From an uncultured beta proteobacterium (GTDB lineage Bacteria > Pseudomonadota > Gammaproteobacteria > Burkholderiales > Burkholderiaceae_B): a stretch of 34,172 nucleotides of DNA. Of the stretch, positions 23,176 through 31,725 are shown one piece after another. The notes beneath the pieces were generated by a model. It saw only the letters and a program-made list of their open reading frames with translations, did no database searches and was not told the DNA's origin. Position 1 is the stretch's first letter. The number at the start of each line of letters is the position of its first letter. The DNA lies in NCBI GenBank assembly GCA_903894155.1, contig CAITPF010000050.1, positions 1 to 34,172 on the forward strand. Direction: 5' to 3'. The translations under genes and the position numbers were made by a program.

Positions 23176-23207
23176 TACGCGCGCCTCGCCCAGGCGGGGT
23201 GCGCGTA
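23176..23207 (+). other. Strong 15-bp stem-loop between binding-protein and permease genes
   Basis: Positions 23176-23190 (TACGCGCGCCTCGCC) pair along their full length with 23193-23207 (GGCGGGGTGCGCGTA), with two G-T wobbles and a minimal loop. No clean T-run follows. It begins 11 bases after the binding-protein stop codon, the usual place for a hairpin that stabilises the upstream mRNA and reduces permease expression. Confidence 0.7.
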
Positions 23208-23232
23208 TTCGTCGAATTTCGTTTCCAGTCAC

Positions 23233-24174
23233 ATGCTTCGATACCTGATCAAGCGCCTGCTGGCGACCATCCCTGTCATGGGCATTGTCGCGTTGCTGGT
23301 CTTTTCCCTGCTCTACCTCAGCCCGGGCGACCCTGCAGCCGTCATCGCGGGTGACATCGCCACGCCAGCCGACATCGCGCGCATCCGTGCCCAGCTCGGT
23401 CTGGATCAACCCTTTCTGGTGCGCTTCGGAAACTGGATCTGGGCCCTCGCGCACGGCGACCTGGGCACATCGATTTTCACTTCCCTGCCAGTTTCCAAGC
23501 TTATTTCGCAACGAATCGAACCAACGCTCGCGCTGACGCTCTGCACACTCATCGTGGCCGTCGGCCTGGCGATTCCCCTGGGCGTGCTGGCTGCCGCGCG
23601 CGCCGGCGGCTGGATTGACCGTCTCGTGATGGCGATCTCGGTCATGGGTTTTTCGGTTCCCGTTTTCGTGATCGCGTACGGCTTGATCCTGCTGTTCTCG
23701 GTGCAACTTGAATGGCTCCCCGTGCAGGGCTACCGCAGCCTATCTGACGGAATTGTCCCGTTTCTCAGCCACATCGTGCTGCCGAGTACGGCGCTCGGCA
23801 TCGTCTACATGGCGTTGATCGCACGCATCACGCGCGCGACGATGCTGGACATCCTTTCTCAGGATTACGTCCGTACCGCGACGGCCAAGGGGCTATCACG
23901 CAACACGGTGCTGATCCGCCACGCCCTTAAGAACGCTGCCATACCCATCGCAACAATCGTTGGCATCGGTGTGGCCGCACTGATCGGTGGCGTGGTCGTG
24001 ACCGAGACGGTTTTCGCTATTCCGGGGCTGGGCCGCCTGACAGTCGATGCGATCCTGCGCCGCGACTACCCCATCATCCAGGGCGTCACGCTGCTCTTCT
24101 CCGCCCTCTACGTCCTGGTCAACCTGCTGGTAGACCTTAGTTACTCGCTATTTGACCCGCGAATTCGCTACTGA
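23233..24174 (+). CDS. dppB: Dipeptide-type ABC transporter permease (DppB-like)
   Basis: A 313-residue inner-membrane permease. It has the DppB/OppB start MLRYLIKRLLATIPVMGIVA, a first periplasmic loop with the LYLSPGDPAAVIAGD and QLGLDQPFLVRFGNWIWA motifs, and the coupling loop TATAKGLSRNTVLIRHALKN that contacts the ATPases. It ends VNLLVDLSYSLFDPRIRY, which is almost invariant in the family. No clear ribosome binding site precedes the ATG, in keeping with lowered expression after the upstream stem-loop. The next permease gene starts one base after the stop. Family firm, substrate inferred from operon mates. Confidence 0.94.
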   Translation: MLRYLIKRLLATIPVMGIVALLVFSLLYLSPGDPAAVIAGDIATPADIARIRAQLGLDQPFLVRFGNWIWALAHGDLGTSIFTSLPVSKLISQRIEPTLALTLCTLIVAVGLAIPLGVLAAARAGGWIDRLVMAISVMGFSVPVFVIAYGLILLFSVQLEWLPVQGYRSLSDGIVPFLSHIVLPSTALGIVYMALIARITRATMLDILSQDYVRTATAKGLSRNTVLIRHALKNAAIPIATIVGIGVAALIGGVVVTETVFAIPGLGRLTVDAILRRDYPIIQGVTLLFSALYVLVNLLVDLSYSLFDPRIRY

Positions 24175-24175
24175 T

Positions 24176-25075
24176 ATGACCGGATCCGCAACTTCCTCCC
24201 CTCCCGCCGTGCTTGTCGCGCGGCCAGGCGCATCGCCTACCTGGCTGCGCATGAAGGACGCGTTTCGCCGGCATCCGACGGCGATTGTCGGCTTCATCGT
24301 GCTGTTGCTGATGGTGCTGATGGCCATCATGGCGCCCTACCTCGGCACCACGGATCCGCTCTCTGTCGTTCCCACCCGGCGACTGAAGCCGCCATCCGAA
24401 CAGTTCTGGTTTGGCACGGACATGCTCGGTCGCGATATTTACAGCCGCGTCATCTACGGATCGAGGCCCTCGCTGATCGTTGGCATCTCTGTGGCACTGC
24501 TGGCGACCGGCTTCGGCCTGGCCATCGGGCTGGTGACCGGTTACCTGCGGTGGCTCGACGCCATCATGATGCGTGTCATGGATGGCCTGATGTCGATCCC
24601 ATCGGTGCTCCTGGCGATCGCGCTGATCTCGCTGACCAAGGCCAGCCTGGAAAACGTCGTCATCGCCATCACCATCACCGAAATCCCGCGCGTCGTGCGG
24701 CTGGTGCGCTCTCTGGTGCTCACGCTGCGCGAGCAACCCTACGTCGAAGCCGCGATCGCCTCGGGCACCCGCCTGCCCGCCATCCTGATCCGGCACATTC
24801 TCCCCAACACCATCGCCCCTCTGCTGGTGCAGGCGACCTACATCTGCGCATCGGCGATGATCACGGAAGCCATCCTTTCGTTCATTGGCGCGGGCACTCC
24901 GCCCAACATCCCAAGCTGGGGCAACATCATGGCGGAGGCGCGCAGCCTGATCCAGGTCGCGCCGACGATCTTGCTGTTTCCGGGAATTTTCCTTTCTGCA
25001 ACGGTGCTTTCGGTCAACCTGCTGGGTGATGGAATGCGTGATGCGCTCGACCCGCGCCTGGCGAGGCGGATGTGA
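24176..25075 (+). CDS. dppC: Dipeptide-type ABC transporter permease (DppC-like)
   Basis: A 299-residue inner-membrane permease. It begins with a cytoplasmic tail, then [40 protein letters not shown] (the DppC hallmark), and the coupling loop [40 protein letters not shown] and [17 protein letters not shown] close the protein, both typical of the family. ATG 24176 is taken rather than an in-frame TTG at 24152, because the ATG follows the dppB stop by one base and the family N-terminus fits. It forms the heterodimeric channel with the DppB-like permease. Confidence 0.94.
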   Translation: MTGSATSSPPAVLVARPGASPTWLRMKDAFRRHPTAIVGFIVLLLMVLMAIMAPYLGTTDPLSVVPTRRLKPPSEQFWFGTDMLGRDIYSRVIYGSRPSLIVGISVALLATGFGLAIGLVTGYLRWLDAIMMRVMDGLMSIPSVLLAIALISLTKASLENVVIAITITEIPRVVRLVRSLVLTLREQPYVEAAIASGTRLPAILIRHILPNTIAPLLVQATYICASAMITEAILSFIGAGTPPNIPSWGNIMAEARSLIQVAPTILLFPGIFLSATVLSVNLLGDGMRDALDPRLARRM

Positions 25076-25077
25076 CC

Positions 25078-26121
25078 ATGGATTCCACCAACACCACTCC
25101 GCTTTTGCGCGTCGAGGGGCTGCGCACGCAGTTCCGCACACGCGACGGCATCGTGCGCGCCGTCGACGGGGTGAGCTTCGACGTTCATCCCGGCGAGACG
25201 CTGGCCATCGTCGGGGAATCGGGCTGTGGCAAAAGCGTTACCGCCATGTCCATCCTGCGGTTGTTGCCTATGCCACCCGCGCGCATCGTGGCCGGCTCGA
25301 TCACGTTCGACGGGCGTGACCTGCTCGGTTTGTCCGAAGACGAAATGCGCAATGTGCGTGGCAACCTGATCTCGATGATCTTCCAGGAGCCGATGACCTC
25401 GCTCAACCCGGTGCTCACCATCGGCGATCAGGTCGCCGAAGCGTTGATGCTGCATCGGGGTCTGGACCGCAAGGCGGCGACGGCACGGGCGATCGACATG
25501 CTCAACAAGGTGCAGATTCCGGAGGCCGCGCGCCGCGTTCGCCAATATCCGCACCAGTTGTCCGGCGGAATGCGCCAGCGCGTCATGATCGCCATGGCAC
25601 TGGCCTGCGGGCCGCGCCTGCTCATTGCCGACGAACCCACGACCGCGCTCGATGTCACCATCCAGGCCCAGATTCTTGAGCTGATGCGCAACCTGGGCCG
25701 CGAGACGGGTGCCTCGATCATCCTCATCACCCACGATCTGGGCGTGGTCGCCGAAATGGCGCAGCGCGTCGTCGTGATGTATGCGGGCCGCAAGGTCGAG
25801 CAGGCGAGCGTCGAGTCGCTGTTCGCGCACCCGAGGCATCCCTACACGGCCGGGTTACTCGGATCGATGCCGCACCTGGGCGGCTCGCTCAAAGAACCCG
25901 CAGACGCGCCACCGAAACGGCTGGTCGAAATCCCCGGCATGGTTCCTTCGCTCAAGGAGGAGACGCCCGGATGCCTGTTTGCGCCGCGTTGCCCCAGGGC
26001 AAGCGAGCGCTGCCGTCTCGAAGTGCCTGCGCTGGCCGAATTCGACCAGGGTCACTTTGCGGCGTGCTGGCATCCGATCAGTCAGGCGATCGCGACGGTT
26101 GATGAAGGGAGCCTCGCATGA
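25078..26121 (+). CDS. dppD: Dipeptide-type ABC transporter ATPase (DppD-like)
   Basis: A 347-residue ATPase. Walker A is [10 protein letters not shown], the Q-loop region [20 protein letters not shown], the signature [15 protein letters not shown], Walker [15 protein letters not shown], and the switch His is in ITHDLG. The C-terminal oligopeptide extension has the Cys-rich [12 protein letters not shown] typical of DppD/OppD. ATG 25078 is preferred to the GTG at 25072 because GAGGCGGA (25063-25070) is spaced well from the ATG and too close to the GTG. It is encoded two bases after dppC and overlaps the next ATPase gene by four bases. Confidence 0.94.
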   Translation: MDSTNTTPLLRVEGLRTQFRTRDGIVRAVDGVSFDVHPGETLAIVGESGCGKSVTAMSILRLLPMPPARIVAGSITFDGRDLLGLSEDEMRNVRGNLISMIFQEPMTSLNPVLTIGDQVAEALMLHRGLDRKAATARAIDMLNKVQIPEAARRVRQYPHQLSGGMRQRVMIAMALACGPRLLIADEPTTALDVTIQAQILELMRNLGRETGASIILITHDLGVVAEMAQRVVVMYAGRKVEQASVESLFAHPRHPYTAGLLGSMPHLGGSLKEPADAPPKRLVEIPGMVPSLKEETPGCLFAPRCPRASERCRLEVPALAEFDQGHFAACWHPISQAIATVDEGSLA

Positions 26122-27137
26122 CGACGCCGCCTGACGTTGCCGCCGCACTACTCGAGGTCAGGGGCCTGTGCAAGCATTTCCCAACCCAGCATGGCTGGCT
26201 GGGCCGTAGCCAACTGGTGCGTGCCGTCGATGGCGTGAGCTTCTCGATCGCCGAGGGCGAAACGCTCGGGCTGGTCGGCGAATCGGGCTGCGGCAAATCG
26301 ACCACCGGCAAGCTGATCCTGCGGCTTCAGGATCCGACCGCCGGCGAAATCCTCTGGAACGGCCGGCCAATTCACAACCTGTCGCAAACCGAGCTGCGGC
26401 CGGTTCGCCGTGAACTGCAAGCCGTCTTCCAGGATCCCTACGCGTCGCTGAACCCGCGCATCCGTGCCGCAGAAATCGTAGCCGAGCCGCTGCGCAACTA
26501 CGAAGCCATGAGCTCCGCGCAGGCACGCGAGCGCGTGGCAAGTCTGTTTGAGCGCGTCGGGCTGCGTCCCGACCAGATGGTCAAGTATCCGTTCGAATTC
26601 TCGGGCGGCCAGCGCCAGCGCCTGGGGATCGCGCGCGCCCTGTCTGTGCAGCCCAGGCTCATCGTCTGCGACGAGCCCGTGTCGGCGCTCGACGTGTCTG
26701 TGCAGGCCCAGGTCATCAACCTGCTGATGGATCTCCAGCAGCAGTTCAACCTGTCTTATCTGTTTATCGCGCACGATCTCGCCGTGGTTGAACACATTAG
26801 CCATCGCGTGGCGGTGATGTACCTCGGGCGCATCGTCGAGATCGCCCCGAAGCGCACGATTTTCACGAGCCCCCAGCACCCGTACACGGAGGCCTTGCTG
26901 GACGCAGTCCCGGTGCCCGATCCGCGGGTCCGCAAGAACCGGCGCGTGCTCACGGGAGATGTCCCAAGCCCGATTAACCCGCCACCCGGATGCCACTTCC
27001 ACACGCGGTGTCCCTACGCCGAGGAGCGCTGCAGGATTGAATCGCCGCCCATGCGTGAAGTCGCCCCGGGGCAGTTCGTCGCCTGTCACCTCCGGCAGCC
27101 GGCATCAATCGAGCACCCCACCGGAATTCCAGCATGA
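26118..27137 (+). CDS. dppF: Dipeptide-type ABC transporter ATPase (DppF-like)
   Basis: A 339-residue partner ATPase. It has Walker [32 protein letters not shown], the signature [15 protein letters not shown], Walker [15 protein letters not shown], the switch region [20 protein letters not shown], and the C-terminal [13 protein letters not shown] motif. Its ATG overlaps the dppD stop by four bases (ATGA), and its end overlaps the diaminopropionate ammonia-lyase gene by four bases, so transporter and catabolic enzyme are translationally coupled. It would form the ATPase heterodimer with the DppD-like protein. Confidence 0.94.
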   Translation: MTTPPDVAAALLEVRGLCKHFPTQHGWLGRSQLVRAVDGVSFSIAEGETLGLVGESGCGKSTTGKLILRLQDPTAGEILWNGRPIHNLSQTELRPVRRELQAVFQDPYASLNPRIRAAEIVAEPLRNYEAMSSAQARERVASLFERVGLRPDQMVKYPFEFSGGQRQRLGIARALSVQPRLIVCDEPVSALDVSVQAQVINLLMDLQQQFNLSYLFIAHDLAVVEHISHRVAVMYLGRIVEIAPKRTIFTSPQHPYTEALLDAVPVPDPRVRKNRRVLTGDVPSPINPPPGCHFHTRCPYAEERCRIESPPMREVAPGQFVACHLRQPASIEHPTGIPA

Positions 27138-28348
27138 GCCACCCTGCGCGCGCCATCGCGAACCCCAGTGCCGAACCGGCTTCGGCACCCTACGGCGCCG
27201 CCCGCGCTGCCGTCATGAGCCCGCAGGGATTTGACGCCGCGATGCGGGAAATCTCCAGCTGGCCCGGCTATGCGCCCACGCCGCTGCTCTCGCTCGACGG
27301 CCTGGCGAAAAACCTCGGGATCGGCGGATTGCATTACAAGGACGAACGCGGCCGCTTCGGACTGGGCAGCTTCAAGGCGCTCGGCGGCGCGTACGCCGTG
27401 GCCAACGTATTGCGTGACAAGGTCATGCGCGCACGCGGGCTATCGGGCGTGACGTCCAGTGAACTGCTTTCGGGCGTCTACCGCGACGTCGTCGGGGCCG
27501 CCACTGTCACCTGCGCCACGGATGGCAATCACGGTAGATCAGTCGCCTGGGGCGCGCAACTCTTTGGGTGCCGCTGCGTCATCTACGTGCACGAAACCGT
27601 CAGCCAGGGGCGACGCGATGCCATCGCGCGTTATGGCGCGCAAGTGCTGGAGGTCAAGGGCAACTACGACGACGCGGTTCGCCACGCCGCGACGACCGCA
27701 GCCGCCGAAGGCTGGACTGTCGTCTCCGACACCTCCTATCCCGGTTACCGCGACATTCCCCTCGATGTCATGCATGGATACGGCGTGATGGCGGGTGAAA
27801 TCGAACACCAACTGCAGGGAGCGCCGGCACCGACCCATGTCATCGTCCAGGCGGGCGTGGGCGCCATGGCCGCCGCCATCTGCGCCAGCTTCTGGATGCA
27901 CTGGCGTCAGGACCGCCCGCGATTCGTGGTCGTTGAACCCGGGCTCGCGGATTGCATCTACCGCAGTGTCGAACAGGGCCAGCGCGTGACCGTGCACGGC
28001 TCGCTTGAGACCGTCATGGCGGGCCTTGCGTGCGGCGAGGTTTCGGAACTGGCCTGGGAAATTCTCCAGGGCGGCGTCAATGCATGCGTTGCGGTCGATG
28101 ACGCCTACGCGCTGGACGCAATGCGGCGCCTGGCCCGTCCTCTGGCGGGCGACCCACCAGTCGTCGCTGGGGAAACGGGCGGCGCGGGCCTCGCAGCGCT
28201 GCTCGCCGCGATGGATCACACGGATATCCGGCGCACACTTGCCCTGGACGCGAACTCCCGGGTGATGATCATGGGCAGCGAGGGCGATACGGACCCTGTC
28301 ATTTATCGCGAGATCGTCGGTGCCGACGCCGCCGGAGTGCTTGGATGA
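27134..28348 (+). CDS. dpaL: Diaminopropionate ammonia-lyase
   Basis: A 404-residue fold-type II PLP enzyme, matching the usual length of about 400. Lys81 in [16 protein letters not shown] is the PLP-binding lysine. [13 protein letters not shown] holds Asp130 at the position of the Asp that handles the D-isomer in the E. coli enzyme. [20 protein letters not shown] and [14 protein letters not shown] are further family hallmarks. The enzyme converts D- or L-2,3-diaminopropionate to pyruvate and two ammonia. It overlaps dppF and the next hydrolase gene by four bases each, placing it in one operon with a peptide-type importer and N-carbamoyl hydrolases. Identification is strong; whether diaminopropionate arrives free or N-blocked is inferred. 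Confidence 0.93.
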   Translation: MSHPARAIANPSAEPASAPYGAARAAVMSPQGFDAAMREISSWPGYAPTPLLSLDGLAKNLGIGGLHYKDERGRFGLGSFKALGGAYAVANVLRDKVMRARGLSGVTSSELLSGVYRDVVGAATVTCATDGNHGRSVAWGAQLFGCRCVIYVHETVSQGRRDAIARYGAQVLEVKGNYDDAVRHAATTAAAEGWTVVSDTSYPGYRDIPLDVMHGYGVMAGEIEHQLQGAPAPTHVIVQAGVGAMAAAICASFWMHWRQDRPRFVVVEPGLADCIYRSVEQGQRVTVHGSLETVMAGLACGEVSELAWEILQGGVNACVAVDDAYALDAMRRLARPLAGDPPVVAGETGGAGLAALLAAMDHTDIRRTLALDANSRVMIMGSEGDTDPVIYREIVGADAAGVLG

Positions 28349-29580
28349 GCCTGCGGGACATTCGCATCGATGGCGAGCGCCTGCTCGAAAGCCTCGAGCG
28401 ACTGGCACTGGTCGGGATGACCGAGGATGGCGCATGTTGCCGCCTCGCGCTGACCGATGAGGACCGCATCGGCCGCGACCTGGTCTCCGGCTGGATGCGC
28501 GAAGCCGGGTTGCAGGTGCACATCGATCCGATCGGCAACATCTTCGGGGTGCGCCCGGGCCGCGAAAACGTGGCCGCCGTCATGACCGGCTCGCACATCG
28601 ATACCGTGCGCACCGGGGGCCGCTACGACGGCAACCTGGGCGTATTGGGCGGCCTGGAAGTCGTTCGCACGCTCAACGCGGCAAAAATCACGACCCGCCG
28701 TCCGCTGGTGGTCGCTGCCTTTACCAACGAGGAAGGTGCGCGGTTCCAGCCGGATATGCTCGGTTCGCTCGTCTACGCCGGAGGGCTTGCGCTGGACGAC
28801 GCCTACGCCACGCGCAGTGGCGACGGCAAGAAACTGATCGATGAACTCCAACGCATCGGCTATCACGGCAACGCGCCGATGCCGTATTGCGTGCCCGAGG
28901 CATTCGTCGAGTTGCACATCGAGCAAGGCCCGGTGCTTGACATCGAAGGCGGGCTGATCGGCGCCGTGCGCGATCTTCAGGGGATCTCCTGGCAGGAAAT
29001 CACCATCGTCGGCCAGTCGAACCACGCTGGCACCACACCGATGCGACTGCGGCACGATGCGGGCTACAGCGCCGGCGCGATCGCGGTTTGCGTGCGTCAG
29101 ATTGCACGTGAGATGGGCGGCGCGCAGGTCGGCACGACCGGCGCAATCCAGCTCCACCCGAACCTGATCAACGTCATCGCGGCGCGCGCCACCATTACCG
29201 TGGACCTGCGCAACACCGATGAAGAACAGTTGCAGGAATCCGAGCGGCGCCTCGCCGCCTTCCTTTCCACGCTCGCGCGCGACGAGGGCGTGCAGATCAG
29301 CGCACGCACGCTGGCGCGCTTCGAGCCCGTGCGGTTCGACGCGCAGGTTGCCGACCTGATCACCGAAACCGCGATGCAACTCGGCATGGACTGCCGGCCA
29401 ATGACCTCGGGCGCGGGGCATGATGCCCAGATGATGGCGCGGCTGTGCCCGACCGCCATGATCTTCGTGCCATCGGTCAAGGGAATCAGCCATAACCCGG
29501 CCGAGCATACCGAACCTGCCCATCTGGTTGCGGGCGCCAATCTGCTTCTGCACACGTTGCTGGAGCTCGCTGACCGTTAA
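28345..29580 (+). CDS. M20 family Zn-dependent hydrolase, L-carbamoylase/ureidase type
   Basis: A 411-residue dinuclear metalloenzyme of the amidase/hydantoinase-carbamoylase branch. Metal ligands fit TGSHIDTVRTGGRYDGNLG (His84, Asp95), FTNEEGARF (Glu129 and Glu130) and ELHIEQGPVL (His of the HIEQG motif). The dimerisation domain carries NHAGTTPMRLRHDA, and GAGHDAQMMARLCPTAMIFV ends the catalytic domain. Relatives hydrolyse N-carbamoyl-L-amino acids, beta-ureidopropionate or allantoate to release CO2 and ammonia. Its start overlaps the ammonia-lyase stop by four bases. Together with the lyase it could remove a carbamoyl or similar N-cap to give diaminopropionate. The exact substrate cannot be separated within this family by eye. 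Confidence 0.9.
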   Translation: MSLRDIRIDGERLLESLERLALVGMTEDGACCRLALTDEDRIGRDLVSGWMREAGLQVHIDPIGNIFGVRPGRENVAAVMTGSHIDTVRTGGRYDGNLGVLGGLEVVRTLNAAKITTRRPLVVAAFTNEEGARFQPDMLGSLVYAGGLALDDAYATRSGDGKKLIDELQRIGYHGNAPMPYCVPEAFVELHIEQGPVLDIEGGLIGAVRDLQGISWQEITIVGQSNHAGTTPMRLRHDAGYSAGAIAVCVRQIAREMGGAQVGTTGAIQLHPNLINVIAARATITVDLRNTDEEQLQESERRLAAFLSTLARDEGVQISARTLARFEPVRFDAQVADLITETAMQLGMDCRPMTSGAGHDAQMMARLCPTAMIFVPSVKGISHNPAEHTEPAHLVAGANLLLHTLLELADR

Positions 29581-29619
29581 GCACACCGGCAGCAACCCAC
29601 TATTTCGAGGACCCATCGC

Positions 29620-30585
29620 ATGACCAGGATCATTACCGTCGGTGCTGCACAGCTCGGGCCAATCGCACGCGCCGAATCCCGCAGCCAGGTCGTTGAACGC
29701 ATGCTGTCGCTCATGCACCAGGCCAAGAGCAACGGATGCGACATCGTCGTATTCCCGGAGCTCGCGCTCACGACATTTTTCCCGCGCTGGTATTTCGAGC
29801 GCCAGGACGACATCGATGCGTTCTTCGAGCGCGAAATGCCAGGCCCCGAGACGCAAGCGCTGTTCGATGCGGCGCGCAGGCTTCAAATCGGGTTCTATCT
29901 GGGCTACGCCGAGCTCGTGCAGGAGGGTGGCCGCCTGCGTCGCTTCAATACGTCGATCGTCGTCGACCGTAACGGAAAAATCGTCGCGAAGTACCGCAAG
30001 ATCCACTTGCCCGGACATGACGAGCATGAACCATGGCGAAGATTCCAGCACCTGGAGAAGCGGTACTTCGAGACGGGCAACCTCGGCTTCACGGCATTTC
30101 GCGGTGACTGGGGCGATGTCGGCCAGGAGCCGGGCAAGCAGGGTGTCTTCGGCATGGCCATCTGCAACGATCGGCGCTGGTCCGAGACCTACCGGGTCCT
30201 TGGACTGCAAGGCGTCGAGATGATCTTCATCGGCTACAACACGCCGGTGCACAATCCCCCGGCACCCGAGCATGACGCGCTATCGCATTTCCATAACGAG
30301 CTGGTGATGCAATCCGGCGCCTATCAGAACGGGACGTGGGTTGTCGGTGTCGCCAAGGCGGGCAACGAGGAAGGCGTCGAGCAAATCGGCAATTCCATCA
30401 TCGTTGCGCCCTCGGGCGAAATCGTGGGCGCATGCACCACGACGGGCGACGAACTCGCGATCGCACGCTGCGACCTCGATCTCTGCAATTCCTACAAGAC
30501 CACGACGTTCAATTTCGCGCGCCACCGCCAGCCCGAGCACTACGGGATGATCGTCGAACGCAAGGGCGCCATTCCACCGGCCTGA
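29620..30585 (+). CDS. N-carbamoyl-D-amino-acid hydrolase (nitrilase superfamily)
   Basis: A 321-residue nitrilase-fold amidase. The catalytic triad is Glu47 (VFPELALTTFFPRW), Lys127 (KYRKIHLPGHDE) and Cys182 (MAICNDRRW). Long stretches such as FQHLEKRYFETGNLGF, YNTPVHNPPAPEHD and FNFARHRQPEHYGMI closely match, from memory, the Agrobacterium D-carbamoylase, so substrate class is well supported: N-carbamoyl-D-amino acid to D-amino acid, CO2 and ammonia. It is slightly longer than that enzyme (about 304) because of roughly ten additional residues just before the catalytic Cys. It follows the M20 hydrolase by 39 bases and is the last gene of the operon; no hydantoinase gene accompanies it in the window. 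Confidence 0.93.
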   Translation: MTRIITVGAAQLGPIARAESRSQVVERMLSLMHQAKSNGCDIVVFPELALTTFFPRWYFERQDDIDAFFEREMPGPETQALFDAARRLQIGFYLGYAELVQEGGRLRRFNTSIVVDRNGKIVAKYRKIHLPGHDEHEPWRRFQHLEKRYFETGNLGFTAFRGDWGDVGQEPGKQGVFGMAICNDRRWSETYRVLGLQGVEMIFIGYNTPVHNPPAPEHDALSHFHNELVMQSGAYQNGTWVVGVAKAGNEEGVEQIGNSIIVAPSGEIVGACTTTGDELAIARCDLDLCNSYKTTTFNFARHRQPEHYGMIVERKGAIPPA

Positions 30586-30600
30586 AAGCACGTGCCGTCC

Positions 30601-31716
30601 TCACCAGGCCGCGTGCAATAGCGTCAGATACTCCTCGTGCGAAACCGCACGGGGATTGGTCTTGTGGGCATTGTCCGCCAGAGCGGCACGGGCGATCCCC
30701 TCGAACTGCTCCGGCGATACGCCAAGCGCGCGCAATCCTCTGGGCAACCCCAGACGCTGATTGAGATCCGCAAAGGCCGCCTGCAGGTCGCTGCCCCGGC
30801 GCAATCCCATCGCATCGCAGAGCCCATCGAGCCGCTCGCCAATCACGGGCGCATTGAATTCGAGCACGGCAGGAAGCATCAATGCATTGAGCGTTCCGTG
30901 ATGATGTCCCAGCGCGCCAAGCGCATGGGATATCGAGTGAACGGCGCCCAATCCCTTGCCAAAGCACAGTGCACCCTCGAGCGCGCCCATCATCATGCTC
31001 CAGCGGGCCTCGCGATCCGTGCCATCGCGGGTCGCGCGCTCGATATGCGCATGGAGCCGGCGCAGGCCATCGAGCGCGATCGCGTCAAGCGGCGGGTTGA
31101 AGGACGGGGAACAGTAAGTCTCAACGCAGTGGGAAAGCGCATCCATGCCCGTCGCTGCCGTCATCGCGGGTGGAAGTGTCAGCGTGAGCTCCGGGTCGCA
31201 AATCGCAGCGCGCACGATCGTCGGGCAACCGACACCCGCCTTGATGCCGTTATCGAAAATGATCACCGCCGAGCGCCCGACTTCGCTTCCGCTTCCTGCT
31301 GTCGTGGGCATCAGCACGACGGGTGGCGGATTGACGATGGGCCGGGGGCGCGGATTGCGATTGCAATACTCCCAGAGCGGCGCTGGGTCGCCGCACATCA
31401 CGGCGATTGCCTTGGCAAGATCCAGGGTCGCGCCGCCGCCGATCCCGACGACACCGTCGCAACCAAGCGCGGCATAACGCGCGTACCCCGCCTCGACAGC
31501 CCTTTCCGTGGGATTCGGTGGCGTTTCGTCGAACACCTGTTCGGCAGCGACTTTGCTCACGCTTTCAGTCGCAAGATCGAACACGCCTGCTGCCCGGACA
31601 CCGCGATCCGTCACGAACAGTGGTCGGTTCATGCCCAGGCCGGCAAGCTCCGAAGCCAGGACGGCTCGCTCGCCATGCCCAAAATGGACACGCACATTAA
31701 ACGTAAAAACCGGCAT
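30601..31716 (-). CDS. Iron-containing alcohol dehydrogenase (group III)
   Basis: A 371-residue group III metal-dependent alcohol dehydrogenase. The NAD-binding GIGGGATLDLAKAIAVM is near 91-107, with PTTAGSGSEVGRSAVI at 137-152. Metal ligands fit Asp192 and His196 (GMDALSHCVE), His260 (GAVHSISHALG) and His273 (GHHHG). Relatives include lactaldehyde reductase, 4-hydroxybutyrate dehydrogenase and maleylacetate reductase; sequence alone does not decide among them. GAAGGGG precedes the ATG. It begins nine bases after the Bug binding-protein gene on the same strand, suggesting a two-gene operon, and is convergent with the D-carbamoylase gene 15 bases away with no visible terminator. Confidence 0.92.
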   Translation of the reverse strand: MPVFTFNVRVHFGHGERAVLASELAGLGMNRPLFVTDRGVRAAGVFDLATESVSKVAAEQVFDETPPNPTERAVEAGYARYAALGCDGVVGIGGGATLDLAKAIAVMCGDPAPLWEYCNRNPRPRPIVNPPPVVLMPTTAGSGSEVGRSAVIIFDNGIKAGVGCPTIVRAAICDPELTLTLPPAMTAATGMDALSHCVETYCSPSFNPPLDAIALDGLRRLHAHIERATRDGTDREARWSMMMGALEGALCFGKGLGAVHSISHALGALGHHHGTLNALMLPAVLEFNAPVIGERLDGLCDAMGLRRGSDLQAAFADLNQRLGLPRGLRALGVSPEQFEGIARAALADNAHKTNPRAVSHEEYLTLLHAAW

Positions 31717-31725
31717 GCCGCCCCT

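Noticed and set aside
28303-30273. Minus-strand open frame of 656 codons
   Set aside because: Antisense to the M20 hydrolase and D-carbamoylase genes, both identified by catalytic motifs. No domain or plausible ribosome binding site was seen.
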